From assembly GCF_003576245.1 (NCBI RefSeq), contig NZ_QWGA01000007.1, forward strand, positions 124,001 to 188,000: 64,000 bases of DNA, read 5' to 3'. A program made the translations under genes and the position numbers. The DNA comes from Henriciella algicola (GTDB taxonomy: Bacteria > Pseudomonadota > Alphaproteobacteria > Caulobacterales > Hyphomonadaceae). The notes beneath the pieces were generated by a model, which saw only the letters and a program-made list of their open reading frames with translations, searched no databases and had not been told where the DNA came from. Below, in pieces: positions 1-8,743 of the stretch (positions are counted from its first letter, which is position 1; every line of letters starts with the position of its first letter).

Positions 1-228
1 GTGATCGTGGATGCAGGTGTGGGCACCGCGTCTGATGCAGCGATGGCGATGGAGCTTGGCTGCGACGGCGTTCTGATGAATACCGCCATTGCTGAGGCCA
101 AGGACCCCGTCCGCATGGCGCGTGCCATGAAGCACGCGGTCATTGCTGGCCGCGAAGCCTATCTGGCGGGTCGGATGGGCCGTAAGCGCTATGCTGACCC
201 ATCCTCACCACTTGCGGGTCTGATTTAG
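1..228 (+). CDS. thiG: Thiazole synthase ThiG, C-terminal part
   Basis: This is the last 75 codons of a gene that begins before the window. ThiG forms the thiazole phosphate ring of thiamine from deoxyxylulose 5-phosphate, dehydroglycine and ThiS thiocarboxylate in the cytoplasm. The visible part carries the typical beta-strand [18 protein letters not shown], which helps bind phosphate in the TIM barrel, then [15 protein letters not shown] and the C-terminal [16 protein letters not shown]. The GTG at base 1 is an internal valine codon, not the start. A possible partner, a ThiO-like oxidase, lies 6.2 kb downstream but is not in the same operon. Confidence 0.95.
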   Translation: MIVDAGVGTASDAAMAMELGCDGVLMNTAIAEAKDPVRMARAMKHAVIAGREAYLAGRMGRKRYADPSSPLAGLI

Positions 229-229
229 C

Positions 230-979
230 CTAGCTTGCCTGCTCGACGGCGGCGTCCAGCATCTGCGTGACGGCTGCCCGGTTCGCGCCTGAAACGAGCT
301 GGTCGCCAACAAGGAAGGCCGGCGTGCCATCGATACCGAGGCGGCGGGCCAGCATCTTGTTGTCGGCAACAACTTTCTGAAGGCGCACAGAGCCCATGTC
401 AGCACGCATACGGGCGACATCGACGCCTGCACGCTCTGCGGCCGCATCGATCTCGTCAGGTGTGAAACCACTTGAATTGTCGAGGTCCATGAGTTCGCGG
501 TGCATCTCGGCATAGAGATCCTGTTCACCCGCGGCGAGAGCCGCGAGGGCAGCTTTTTCGCTCTCAGGCGAAAGGATCGGGAATTCCTTGAAGATAACGC
601 GGACCTTGCCGTCATAGGCGTCCGGAATGTCCATCGTCCATTCCATCGAGCGCTTGCAGTAGCCGCAGCGATAGTCGAAGAACTCGACGATGGTCACCGG
701 CGCATCATTGGGGCCGATGGAATAATCAGCTTCGTTCTCATAGAGGTCCGCCGATGCCGACGCGATTGCCTGGCGCGAGACCTCAGCCTCTTGGGCCGCC
801 GCGCGCTGCTGGAGTTTGACGATGGCCTGCTCGATGATTTCCGGGTTTTCCAGAATGTAGTCGCGTACAATCGCTTCGATCTCTTCCCGGTTCTGCGGCG
901 CACTATCGTCCTGCTGCGCGCAAGCGGGCGTAAAGGCTAGGAGGGAGAATGCGGCAAGCGGCGCCAGTTTGAAGGTCAT
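230..979 (-). CDS. Periplasmic DsbA-family thiol protein, ScsC/Com1-like
   Basis: A 249-residue exported thioredoxin-fold protein that probably oxidises or isomerises disulphides in the periplasm. Residues 1-21 look like a signal peptide with an ACA cleavage site. A helical segment at about 32-62 (VRDYILENPEIIEQAIVKLQ) resembles the N-terminal oligomerisation region of ScsC-type proteins. The thioredoxin domain follows, with CGYC at 105-108 and a cis-proline motif GTPAF near 218. It converges on thiG, with only one base between the stop codons. Whether it oxidises, isomerises or protects copper-exposed proteins cannot be told from sequence. Confidence 0.88.
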   Translation of the reverse strand: MTFKLAPLAAFSLLAFTPACAQQDDSAPQNREEIEAIVRDYILENPEIIEQAIVKLQQRAAAQEAEVSRQAIASASADLYENEADYSIGPNDAPVTIVEFFDYRCGYCKRSMEWTMDIPDAYDGKVRVIFKEFPILSPESEKAALAALAAGEQDLYAEMHRELMDLDNSSGFTPDEIDAAAERAGVDVARMRADMGSVRLQKVVADNKMLARRLGIDGTPAFLVGDQLVSGANRAAVTQMLDAAVEQAS

Positions 980-1086
980 GTCTCGTCCTGTATCGAATTT
1001 GTTCGGTGGGCGTCGTTACCCGGGAATCATTGAGTTTGTCTCAACACGCCCGCAGACCTGCCGCTGACAATCTCGTGATCTGCCGC

Positions 1087-2448
1087 CTAGCCGCGGCGGC
1101 GCCAGTAGTCCTGATTCTCGGGCAGGGCAGGGTCGGTCACGTTCCGTATGTCGTTCGCCCGCCTTGCTTGCGATGTGCCGTCCTCAAGATCCTCAATCGC
1201 GCGGCGCGCGAAGATATGCGCACGCTGATAGTCGCCGATGTGATAGGCGGACTCCGCCGTTGCGAGTTCTGCCTCCGCACGTCTGCCCTGTTTTTCGAGG
1301 GCGGATGCCAGCTGATTCCAGGCAAAGGAATTATCAGGCTCCCTGATCAGCGCATCACGCAGGGCTTCCTCACCAGCTTCAAGGTCTCCCTCATCAGCGC
1401 GGGCAATCAGCGAACGGCCGTAATTGATGAGCAGGAGCGGGTGGCCGGGCAGATATTCAAGCGACTTGGCGTGAGGCTCAACGGATTCAGCTGCGCGGCC
1501 CATCTCAAACAGAGCCTGACCCTTCAATTCCCAATAATACGGGTTCTCGGGGAATTCCTCGAGCAGGGAATCAATCTCGCTTAGCGCTGACGTCATGTCT
1601 GATGACTGCATTGCAGCGATGGCGCGGGCGTAGCGGGCTGGCTCACTCTCATCGTCGCGCGGATATTTCTGATAGACCCGGGCGAGCGGCTCAAGAAAAC
1701 CGATCAGCTTGGCCTGCATAAGCTCAAACTCGCGCACCGTTTGCGCATCAGGCTCAACATCCATGAGGCCCGTGTCTTCGGCGAGGGCCCGCGTTGTCCT
1801 GATCCGGTCAGAGGCGAGCGGGTGAGAACGGAAGTAAGGATAGCGGCGCGACTCCGAGAGCACTTCCTGCACGCGGTACTTGTCGAAGAAATCGACGATG
1901 CCAGAGGGCGATTGTCCGAGTTGGGCGAGATAGGACACGGCAGCGGCGTCTGCTGTCGCCTCTTCGGCGCGGGTGTGAACGAAGAAGTTGAGCGCTGCGA
2001 ACTGCTGTGAGCTCGCGATCAGCGCGGCGCCTGCGTCACCTGCGCCAGCGGCCATGGCTAGGACGCCAAGACCGATCGAGATGAGGGCCGGCCGACTGGC
2101 CACATTCGCGGCACGGGACCGCGAGATGCTGTGACCGCACGCGATATGGCAGGTTTCGTGGGCGATCACGCCCTTGATCTGCCCCGGCGTGTCGGCGGCA
2201 ATCAGCAGTCCGGTGTGAAGGTGGATGCGCTGGCCATTTGCGACGAATGCGTTCAGTTCCGGATCGTTGATGATGTAAAGACCGACATCGTCAGGGTCGA
2301 GACCAGCAACTTCCAGGATCGGATCGGTCCAGTTGCGCAGCGTCGTTTCGATTTCGGCATCGCGGATCAGGCTCTGCGCAGAGGCCGTCATTGCGGCAGC
2401 TGCGGTGAGCGCTGCGGCAAGCGCACCTTTCAGAAAACGTGTCGGCAT
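1087..2448 (-). CDS. M48-family zinc metalloprotease with TPR repeats, BepA-like
   Basis: A 453-residue exported protease. Residues 1-24 form a signal peptide ending in ASA. The zinc motif HETCH is at 97-101, and the third ligand region (AEEATADAAAV) is at about 161-171. The C-terminal 200 residues contain tetratricopeptide-like helices (for example ENPYYWELKGQALFEMGRAA). Family members such as BepA/YfgC work in the periplasm on outer-membrane protein assembly and LptD quality control, so that is the likely role here. The gene lies 83 bases after fbpC on the same strand and could be read through from the iron operon, but it is functionally distinct. Confidence 0.9.
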   Translation of the reverse strand: MPTRFLKGALAAALTAAAAMTASAQSLIRDAEIETTLRNWTDPILEVAGLDPDDVGLYIINDPELNAFVANGQRIHLHTGLLIAADTPGQIKGVIAHETCHIACGHSISRSRAANVASRPALISIGLGVLAMAAGAGDAGAALIASSQQFAALNFFVHTRAEEATADAAAVSYLAQLGQSPSGIVDFFDKYRVQEVLSESRRYPYFRSHPLASDRIRTTRALAEDTGLMDVEPDAQTVREFELMQAKLIGFLEPLARVYQKYPRDDESEPARYARAIAAMQSSDMTSALSEIDSLLEEFPENPYYWELKGQALFEMGRAAESVEPHAKSLEYLPGHPLLLINYGRSLIARADEGDLEAGEEALRDALIREPDNSFAWNQLASALEKQGRRAEAELATAESAYHIGDYQRAHIFARRAIEDLEDGTSQARRANDIRNVTDPALPENQDYWRRRG

Positions 2449-2531
2449 GGAACCTCACCTCTCATACTAGGGTGGAGCCTATGGGATGATTGCGGCTTTG
2501 GCGAGGCCAGCGACCTCAGCTTACTGAAATG

Positions 2532-3551
2532 TCAGGCAGTGGCAGTCTGCGGCGCGGTGAAGACAAATTCAGGCGCGAGAGACACCGCAAGCTTGTCCCC
2601 AGCCTTTGGCGTGAACGGACCCAGCGCAAGCGCGTGTATGGTCTCGGTGTCAGTCAGCTTGAGCTCAATTTCGATCAGCGACGATGTACGTTGCGCGGCG
2701 ACGACCTCAAGCATCGCGTCTCCGGCTGGATCAAGCCGGACGGCTTCAGGGCGCAGGCAATAGGTTTCTGACGGGGGCACCTTGGACTGCCAGTTCTCTG
2801 GCAGCGCGCCCCGCCGCACCGAACGCAGCGGGCCGAGTGCCCGCGCGACAGACATGCTCACAGGTTTGAGATATAGCGCTTCCGGTGTGTCTTCCTGCAG
2901 GATGACGCCGTCGGACATGACCGCGACGCGGTCTGCCGCGCGCATGGCCTCTGATGCGTCATGGGTAACGAGAAGGGCAGGGATGCCGGCTTCGGTGACG
3001 GCAGCAAGCGCCGTTCGGCGAACTTCTGACTTCAGCGTTACATCAAGACCCGAAAACGGCTCGTCCATGAGGATCGCGATAGGCTGCGCAGCAAGAGCAC
3101 GCGCGATCGAGACGCGTTGCTGTTCGCCGCCAGAAAGCTCATGCGGATAAGCCTTCGCGCGATGGGAAAGTCCGAGACGATCAAGCCAGTGACGCGCAGA
3201 CTCGCGTCGCTCTTTCCTGTTCTGCCGCGTCAGGCCAAACCCCACATTGTCGATAGCATTGAGGTGCGGGAACAGCGCGAAGTCCTGAAAGATCAGGCCG
3301 ATCTGGCGTTCTTCGGCGGGGACGTGTTTGGATAGAGTGGAAACCGGAATGCCGCCGTGGGAAATGTCCCCTGCATCGACCGGTTCGAGTCCGGCGAACA
3401 GACGCAGCAGGGTGGACTTGCCTGCGCCAGATTGGCCGAGCAGCGCGGTGATCTTGCCGGGCTCAAGCGTCAGTGACGCGTCCTGCACGACAGCACGGCC
3501 ATCATAGCGGCGGGTGACGCCGCGCGCGTGAATTGGTTGAAGATTGCTCAT
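2532..3551 (-). CDS. fbpC: Iron(III) ABC transporter ATP-binding protein
   Basis: A 339-residue ATPase that powers ferric iron import. Walker A GQSGAGKST is at 39-47, the Q-loop is near 89, the signature LSGGEQQ is at 139-145 and Walker B ILMDEP is at 160-165. The C-terminal third resembles a TOBE-like regulatory domain, as in FbpC/PotA-type ATPases. Its ATG overlaps the fbpB stop codon (ATGA), so translation is likely coupled. Last gene of the fbpA-fbpB-fbpC operon. Iron specificity is inferred from the partner genes. Confidence 0.92.
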   Translation of the reverse strand: MSNLQPIHARGVTRRYDGRAVVQDASLTLEPGKITALLGQSGAGKSTLLRLFAGLEPVDAGDISHGGIPVSTLSKHVPAEERQIGLIFQDFALFPHLNAIDNVGFGLTRQNRKERRESARHWLDRLGLSHRAKAYPHELSGGEQQRVSIARALAAQPIAILMDEPFSGLDVTLKSEVRRTALAAVTEAGIPALLVTHDASEAMRAADRVAVMSDGVILQEDTPEALYLKPVSMSVARALGPLRSVRRGALPENWQSKVPPSETYCLRPEAVRLDPAGDAMLEVVAAQRTSSLIEIELKLTDTETIHALALGPFTPKAGDKLAVSLAPEFVFTAPQTATA

Positions 3552-5170
3552 CCAGCCGCCCTTGATTGACCGGCCCGTGTTAGCTGCAATGACAGGAGAA
3601 CAACAGGGCCAAGTCCTGCTGCGGTGATGAGAAGCGATGGAAGTGTCGCTGCCGCGAGACGTTCATCCGACGCATAGGCAAAGGCCTGCACAGCCAGCGT
3701 ATCCCAGTTGAAGGGACGCAGCATGAGCGTTGCGGGTAGCTCCTTCAGCATCTCGACGAACAGGATGATAGCGGCTGCTGACGCCCCGGACATGGCCACA
3801 GGCAGATCGACCCTAACAAGGCGCTGGAACCGGCTCGCGCCGAGGCTGCGGGCGGCGTTTCCAAGGCTCGCTGGCGCGCGGGAGAATGCGGCATTCAGTG
3901 GCTCTGCGCCGGCGGCGGTGAAACGGCTCGCATAGATCCAGACAAGGAAGATCAGCGCAGCCGGGCCGGCAACGGAAAACCCCGTCCAGGAAAGGATGAA
4001 GAGAGCGCCGAGCGCCAACACGATACCGGGCGCGGCATAGCCCGCGCCTGCTGCAAAGCGGCCTACAAACTGGCTAAAGCGGTTCTGACGTGCGCCGATC
4101 GTGATCGTCAGGGCGAGCACGAAGGCCGCGGCAGACCCAGCCAGGGCGAGCGTGAGGGAGTTGAGGAATGGCCGGACAATCTGCCCCTGCCCAAGACCTG
4201 TTTCGGCGCTGACCCAGATGAGGCGCGTAACGGGAATGACAAAGCTTAGCAGCAGCACGAGGGAGCAGCCGATCGCGACCGCCCAGCCGCTGAGCGCGCC
4301 GAGCTTCTGGCGGCGGGGGGTGCGCCAGCGCGTTGCCGTTTGCTGGATTCCGCCGCGCCCGCGCGCAATGCGCTCAATGAACTGGAGGCCAAATGCAATC
4401 AGGATGAGCAGAACGGCAAGGCGCGCGGCAACCGCAGGCTCACTGAAGCTGTGCCAGGCCCGAAAGATGCCAACACTCAGCGTCTGGACGCCAAGATAGC
4501 TCGCTGCGCCATAGTCAGCGGCGGTTTCCATCAGGGCGAGGGCCAGACCTGCAAAGATCGCTGGGCGCGCGGCTGGCAGGGCGACTTGCAGGAAAAGCCT
4601 GCGCGGTGACGCACCTAGGCTACGTGCAGCCTCCATCGTGCAGAGAGACAGATTGGAGAACGCCGCCCGCGCGGTCAGATAGGCATAGGGAAACAGGGCG
4701 CTTGCCATCACAAAGGAAAGACCCGGCACCGAATAGACATTCGGGAACCAGTAATCGCGCGCCGAAAGCCCGGTCATGTCACGCAGCGCCGACTGGATCG
4801 GCCCGGCGACGTCGGCTGCATCTGCCCAGGCATAGGCGAGCACATAGCCCGGTGCAGCCAGCGGCAGGATAAGCGCCCACTCAAAGAAGCCGCGCCCGGG
4901 AAACTCATTCAAACTGACAAACCAGGCTGTCGGCACCGCAAAGAGAAGGATCAAAGCTGCCGTCAGCGCGATCACCGCCAGTGTCGTCATCGTGTAGCCA
5001 AGCAACTGCGTCGACACGATGTGTGTCCACGCATCTCCGCCGCCGCCAATGACGCCGGTGAAGAGCGCAAACGCGACCGGCGCGCCAATCAGACAGGCCG
5101 CAGCCAGCGTGATCAGCGCGACCGGATTAAGTCGCGGCGGGTGAAAGGATGATGCCCGTATGGCCTGCAT
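3548..5170 (-). CDS. fbpB: Iron(III) ABC transporter permease
   Basis: A 540-residue inner-membrane permease made of two fused binding-protein-dependent transport domains, the usual FbpB/SfuB layout. Hydrophobic segments run throughout, about twelve in all. Each half has an EAA-like loop that contacts the ATPase: EAARSLGASPRRLFLQVALP in the first, NAARSLGASRFQRLVRVDLP in the second. The start lies 9 bases after the fbpA stop and the end overlaps fbpC, so the three genes form one operon. It moves ferric iron handed over by the lipoprotein FbpA. Confidence 0.93.
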   Translation of the reverse strand: MQAIRASSFHPPRLNPVALITLAAACLIGAPVAFALFTGVIGGGGDAWTHIVSTQLLGYTMTTLAVIALTAALILLFAVPTAWFVSLNEFPGRGFFEWALILPLAAPGYVLAYAWADAADVAGPIQSALRDMTGLSARDYWFPNVYSVPGLSFVMASALFPYAYLTARAAFSNLSLCTMEAARSLGASPRRLFLQVALPAARPAIFAGLALALMETAADYGAASYLGVQTLSVGIFRAWHSFSEPAVAARLAVLLILIAFGLQFIERIARGRGGIQQTATRWRTPRRQKLGALSGWAVAIGCSLVLLLSFVIPVTRLIWVSAETGLGQGQIVRPFLNSLTLALAGSAAAFVLALTITIGARQNRFSQFVGRFAAGAGYAAPGIVLALGALFILSWTGFSVAGPAALIFLVWIYASRFTAAGAEPLNAAFSRAPASLGNAARSLGASRFQRLVRVDLPVAMSGASAAAIILFVEMLKELPATLMLRPFNWDTLAVQAFAYASDERLAAATLPSLLITAAGLGPVVLLSLQLTRAGQSRAAG

Positions 5171-5179
5171 GTTGAAGCG

Positions 5180-6295
5180 CTAGTTCCAGCCCGCCTCGTC
5201 ATAGATGCGCTGGGCTTCAGACTGGCGCTCGCCGAACGTGTCCAGCGGCGTGTCGCTGTCCTCAAACTCCGGAATAGCGTCCAGACCCTGTGGCCAGGTT
5301 ACATCTTCGATCACCGGGATTTCCTTGGTCTCGTCGACAAGACGGTGCTGGCCATCGGAGCTCAGCAGATATTCAACGAACTGGATCGCCTCATCTGTGT
5401 TCTGCGCATTCGCAGCCATGGCGACGCCCGTAATGTTCACATGGATGCCCTCGCCGTCACCAAAGCTCGGGAAAGCGATCTGCGTGGCAGCAGCTGCTTC
5501 GCGGGTCGCATCGGAACCGCTCTGCGTCATGCGGACCCAGTAGTAGTGGTTCGTAATCGCGATGGAGCAGAGACCAGCGGCCACCGCTTCAACCTGGTCG
5601 GTATCGCCGCCCTGCGGCGTCCGCGCCATGTTGGCGACGACGGCATTGGCCCAGTTCTGAGCTTCCTCAGCGCCCCACTGTTCAACCATTTCTGCCATCA
5701 GCGACAGATTATAGATGTTGGTGGAAGAGCGAACGCAGATCTCGCCTTCGAGCGACGGGTCAGCAAGGTCCTGCCACTCATCGACCTGGTCCGGGCTGAT
5801 ACGCTCCGGGTCATAGGCGACACCGCGAATACGGCGCGCAAGCCCGACCCATTGACGATCTGGCTCGACCAGACGCTCAGGGATAAGCTGTTCAAACTCG
5901 CCTTCCGGCAGTGGCTGGGTCAGGCCTGCATCCTTGAAGCGCCAGAGGGCGCCCGCATCAGACGCGATGATAAGGTCAGCCGGGCTGTTCTCGCCTTCGG
6001 CACGCATGGTTTCCAGAAGCTGGTTCGCACCCGCCTCGCGAAAGCGTACGCGGATGCCGGACTGCTCTTCGAAAGCCTCATACATCAGCTTGTCAGAGTC
6101 ATAGTGACGGGCTGAGTAGATGTTCAGCGTGCCGTTGCTGCCGGCTTCGACCGTTGCAGCCGTTTCGCCGTTTTTCTGGGCGGTTTCAGACTGCGTTCCT
6201 TGATCGTTTGAGGCAGGCGCTGCACCGCCATCCGAACACGCGACGAGCAGGGCCGTGAAGCTGACGCTCGCAATTGTTTTCATCGTCGTTTTCAT
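5180..6295 (-). CDS. fbpA: Iron(III) ABC transporter substrate-binding lipoprotein
   Basis: A 371-residue ferric-binding protein of the FutA/FbpA family. The chosen ATG gives MKTTMKTIASVSFTALLVAC, an ideal lipoprotein signal with the lipidated cysteine at 20, followed by a Gly/Ala/Thr-rich linker. NIYSARHYDSDK and AITNHYYWVR are the typical segments supplying tyrosine and histidine iron ligands. An upstream in-frame ATG at 6331 would add 12 residues and run through the Fur-like site, so the internal start is preferred. First gene of the fbpABC operon, probably derepressed when iron is short. Confidence 0.93.
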   Translation of the reverse strand: MKTTMKTIASVSFTALLVACSDGGAAPASNDQGTQSETAQKNGETAATVEAGSNGTLNIYSARHYDSDKLMYEAFEEQSGIRVRFREAGANQLLETMRAEGENSPADLIIASDAGALWRFKDAGLTQPLPEGEFEQLIPERLVEPDRQWVGLARRIRGVAYDPERISPDQVDEWQDLADPSLEGEICVRSSTNIYNLSLMAEMVEQWGAEEAQNWANAVVANMARTPQGGDTDQVEAVAAGLCSIAITNHYYWVRMTQSGSDATREAAAATQIAFPSFGDGEGIHVNITGVAMAANAQNTDEAIQFVEYLLSSDGQHRLVDETKEIPVIEDVTWPQGLDAIPEFEDSDTPLDTFGERQSEAQRIYDEAGWN

Positions 6296-6310
6296 GGCCT
6301 TGGCTAAATC

Positions 6311-6330
6311 ACAAATGAGAACCAATCGCA
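6311..6330 (-). promoter_or_regulatory. Fur-like iron box upstream of fbpA
   Basis: Read on the minus strand the site is TGCGATTGGTTCTCATTTGT. The half TTCTCATT matches the core of proteobacterial Fur boxes and the other half is degenerate. It sits 15 bases upstream of the fbpA start codon, a position where a repressor would block transcription or initiation. Iron control of a ferric importer is expected from the family. The match is by eye, not by a scored matrix. Confidence 0.5.
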
Positions 6331-6429
6331 ACTAGCCGCTTTCAGTCAATGTCGATCAAGTCAATCTGTCGCGCTTCTTGTGAGGCAAGCTGGTTGAGCG
6401 CAGCGGGCGGCTTTGCCTAAAAGTGAGAA

Positions 6430-7512
6430 ATGACCGCAGAGCGCGCCACCTCTCAGACGATCGCCATCGCTGGCGCAGGGCTTATCGGCCTCAGCTGCGC
6501 GCTTGAGCTGACCATGCGTGGGCATGACGTGACGCTGTTCGATCCCAACCCGGCAGAGATGTCGACAGGCTGGGCGGCCGCCGGGATGATCGCACCGGCC
6601 TATGAGTTGATGCTTCAGCCGGGACCGGTGGATGAAACGTTCGCCGCCTTCTGTTTCGAGAGTGCCCGGCTCTGGTCAGGCTTTGCCCAATCAATCATAC
6701 GCCACACAGGTAGTCCTGTCGCGCTTTCAACCGCTCCGACCCTGGCGCTGGCCCGGCATGAGGAGGAGCAGACGCGCCTCAATGCTCTCGCTGACGTTCT
6801 GGATAGGCTCGGGCATGGCTACCGCCGCATTTCAGCATCTACGCTTCAGAACCAGTTCGGCCTCTCAGCTGCAGTCCACAGCGGCCTGCAGCTGCCAGAT
6901 GATACGCAGGCCGACAATCGCCGCGTGATCAGCGCGCTCAGGCGCTTTTTTACCGGGCAGGGAAAGCTCATCTCGGCTGCCGTCACAACGCGTAGTGAGA
7001 TGGAAGAGCTGGCAGCCTCGCCATTCGACGCCGTCATCTGGGCGCGGGGCACGGCGGAGACCGGATCTGAGGCCCAGGTAAAAGGACAGGCCATCGCGCT
7101 AAGCCCGGTCTCGGGTCAGCCATCCAACGTCCTGCGCTTTGGTGCCCGCTACATCGTACCCAAAGCCGACCGCACCATCATCGGTGCGACGAGTGAGCCA
7201 GATTTCGCAAGCAAGGGGATCGATCCGGCAGTCGCTGACGCGCTCCACGAAGAAGCCGCGCGCATTCTCCCGCAGCTCGCCGAAGCGAACAGGCTTGAGC
7301 ATTGGGCCGGTTTCCGCCCGCTGGGAACGGTGGAACGCCCTCTTATCGGCTCGAAAGCGCCGGGCGAGTTCATAGCGACAGCACATTACAGAAACGGCGT
7401 TCTACTCGCGCCTGCGACCGCGAAGCTGATTGCCGATCAGATCGAAGGGCTTACTTACGAGAGCGCTTACAAAGCTTTCGCCCCGGCGCCCGGACACGGC
7501 GCGACGGCGTGA
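6430..7512 (+). CDS. FAD-dependent amino acid oxidase, ThiO/glycine oxidase-like
   Basis: A 360-residue flavoenzyme of the DAO family. The N-terminal dinucleotide fold GAGLIGLSCALELTMRG binds FAD, and GWAAAGMIAPAYE is characteristic of the ThiO-like subgroup. The C-terminal substrate domain holds HWAGFRPLGTVERPLIG and HYRNGVLLAPATAKLIAD. ThiO oxidises glycine to dehydroglycine for ThiG in aerobic thiamine synthesis; a thiG 3' end at the window edge makes that role plausible, though the genes are separated by the iron operon. D-amino acid oxidation is the alternative. Confidence 0.82.
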   Translation: MTAERATSQTIAIAGAGLIGLSCALELTMRGHDVTLFDPNPAEMSTGWAAAGMIAPAYELMLQPGPVDETFAAFCFESARLWSGFAQSIIRHTGSPVALSTAPTLALARHEEEQTRLNALADVLDRLGHGYRRISASTLQNQFGLSAAVHSGLQLPDDTQADNRRVISALRRFFTGQGKLISAAVTTRSEMEELAASPFDAVIWARGTAETGSEAQVKGQAIALSPVSGQPSNVLRFGARYIVPKADRTIIGATSEPDFASKGIDPAVADALHEEAARILPQLAEANRLEHWAGFRPLGTVERPLIGSKAPGEFIATAHYRNGVLLAPATAKLIADQIEGLTYESAYKAFAPAPGHGATA

Positions 7513-7570
7513 CACTGGTTCAAACGACCGCACCATGTTTAGACAGGGCGATTCGAGGAGGAAAAGAGAT

Positions 7571-8743
7571 ATGCATTCGATCGGTGAAATGACGGAAGAC
7601 CAGCTTGCCATCAAGGATGCGGTCGAGAAGACCTGCAGCCAGTTCGGTGAAGATTACTGGGCCAAGACAGACGAGACTGGCGACTGGCCAGAAGAGTTTT
7701 GCAACGCCATGGCCGAAGGTGGCTGGCTCGGCGTCGCTTTCCCGGAAGAATATGGCGGCGCGGGCCTCGGCCTGACCGAAGCGGCGCTCGTGATGCAGAC
7801 GGTCACGCGCTCTGGTGCTGGCTATTCAGGCGCCTCTGCCATCCACCTCAATATCTTTGGTCCAAAGCCGCTCGAAAAATTCGGCACGCCAGAGCAGAAG
7901 CAGGAAAACCTGCCGCGTATCATCTCCGGCGAAGAGAAGATGTGTTTTGCCGTCACTGAGCCGAACTCCGGCCTCGACACGTCCAGCCTCGAAACCAAGG
8001 CTGAGCGCACGAATACCGGCTACACCATCAATGGCCGCAAGATCTGGACGACGGGCGCGCAGCGCGCTGACAAGATCCTGATCATTGCCCGCACCACGCC
8101 AAAGGACCAGGCGTCGAAGCCATACCTCGGTCTCTCACTCTTCTACACCGACTTTGACCGCGGCAAGATCGACGCCAAGCCGATCCCGAAAATGGGCCGT
8201 AAGGCGGTTGAGTGTAACATGCTCTACCTCGACGGCCTCGAAGTGCCGAAGGAGCATCTCATTGGCGAAGAGGGCCAGGGCTTCAAATACCTGCTGCAGG
8301 GCCTCAACCCGGAACGCGTGCTGTTTGCGGTGGAATCAGTCGGCCTTGGCTTCGCAGCGCTTGAAAGGGCGACCACCTACGCCAAGGAGCGCGTCGTCTT
8401 TGGTCGTCCGATCGGCCAGAACCAAGGCATCCAGCACCCGCTCGCCCAGCGCTGGGCAGAGCTGAAAGCCGCAGAGCTTCTCGCCTACAAGGCAGCCGGC
8501 CTCTACGATCAAGGCGTCGATTGCGGGGCAGAGGCGAACGCCGCCAAGCTGCTCGGCACCGAAGCAGGCTTCAAGGCGTGCGAGACGGCAGTCCTAAGCC
8601 ATGGCGGTATGGGCTATGCCAAGGAATATCATGTCGAGCGCTATATGCGCGAAGCCATGCTCGCCCGCATCGCCCCGGTGAGCCGCGAAATGATCCTCAA
8701 CTTCATCGCCGAACGCGTGCTGGGTCTGCCGAAAAGCTATTAG
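7571..8743 (+). CDS. Acyl-CoA dehydrogenase family protein without the usual catalytic EGT motif
   Basis: A 390-residue FAD enzyme of fatty or branched acyl-CoA oxidation. The ATG at 7571 follows an excellent AGGAGG, so the longer reading frame upstream is not used. The middle domain has CFAVTEPNSGLDTS for flavin contact, and the C-terminal helices include LSHGGMGYAKEYHVERYMRE. Where most relatives have YEGTxxIQ, with the catalytic glutamate, this one reads ARIAPVSREM, so the base must lie elsewhere or the reaction differs. It follows thiO by 58 bases and its end overlaps the convergent methyltransferase by four bases. Confidence 0.92.
   Translation: MHSIGEMTEDQLAIKDAVEKTCSQFGEDYWAKTDETGDWPEEFCNAMAEGGWLGVAFPEEYGGAGLGLTEAALVMQTVTRSGAGYSGASAIHLNIFGPKPLEKFGTPEQKQENLPRIISGEEKMCFAVTEPNSGLDTSSLETKAERTNTGYTINGRKIWTTGAQRADKILIIARTTPKDQASKPYLGLSLFYTDFDRGKIDAKPIPKMGRKAVECNMLYLDGLEVPKEHLIGEEGQGFKYLLQGLNPERVLFAVESVGLGFAALERATTYAKERVVFGRPIGQNQGIQHPLAQRWAELKAAELLAYKAAGLYDQGVDCGAEANAAKLLGTEAGFKACETAVLSHGGMGYAKEYHVERYMREAMLARIAPVSREMILNFIAERVLGLPKSY

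Noticed and set aside
2131-2763. Plus-strand frame of 210 codons over the M48 and fbpC genes
   Set aside because: It is the antisense of two well-supported genes, has no SD and no recognisable protein family.
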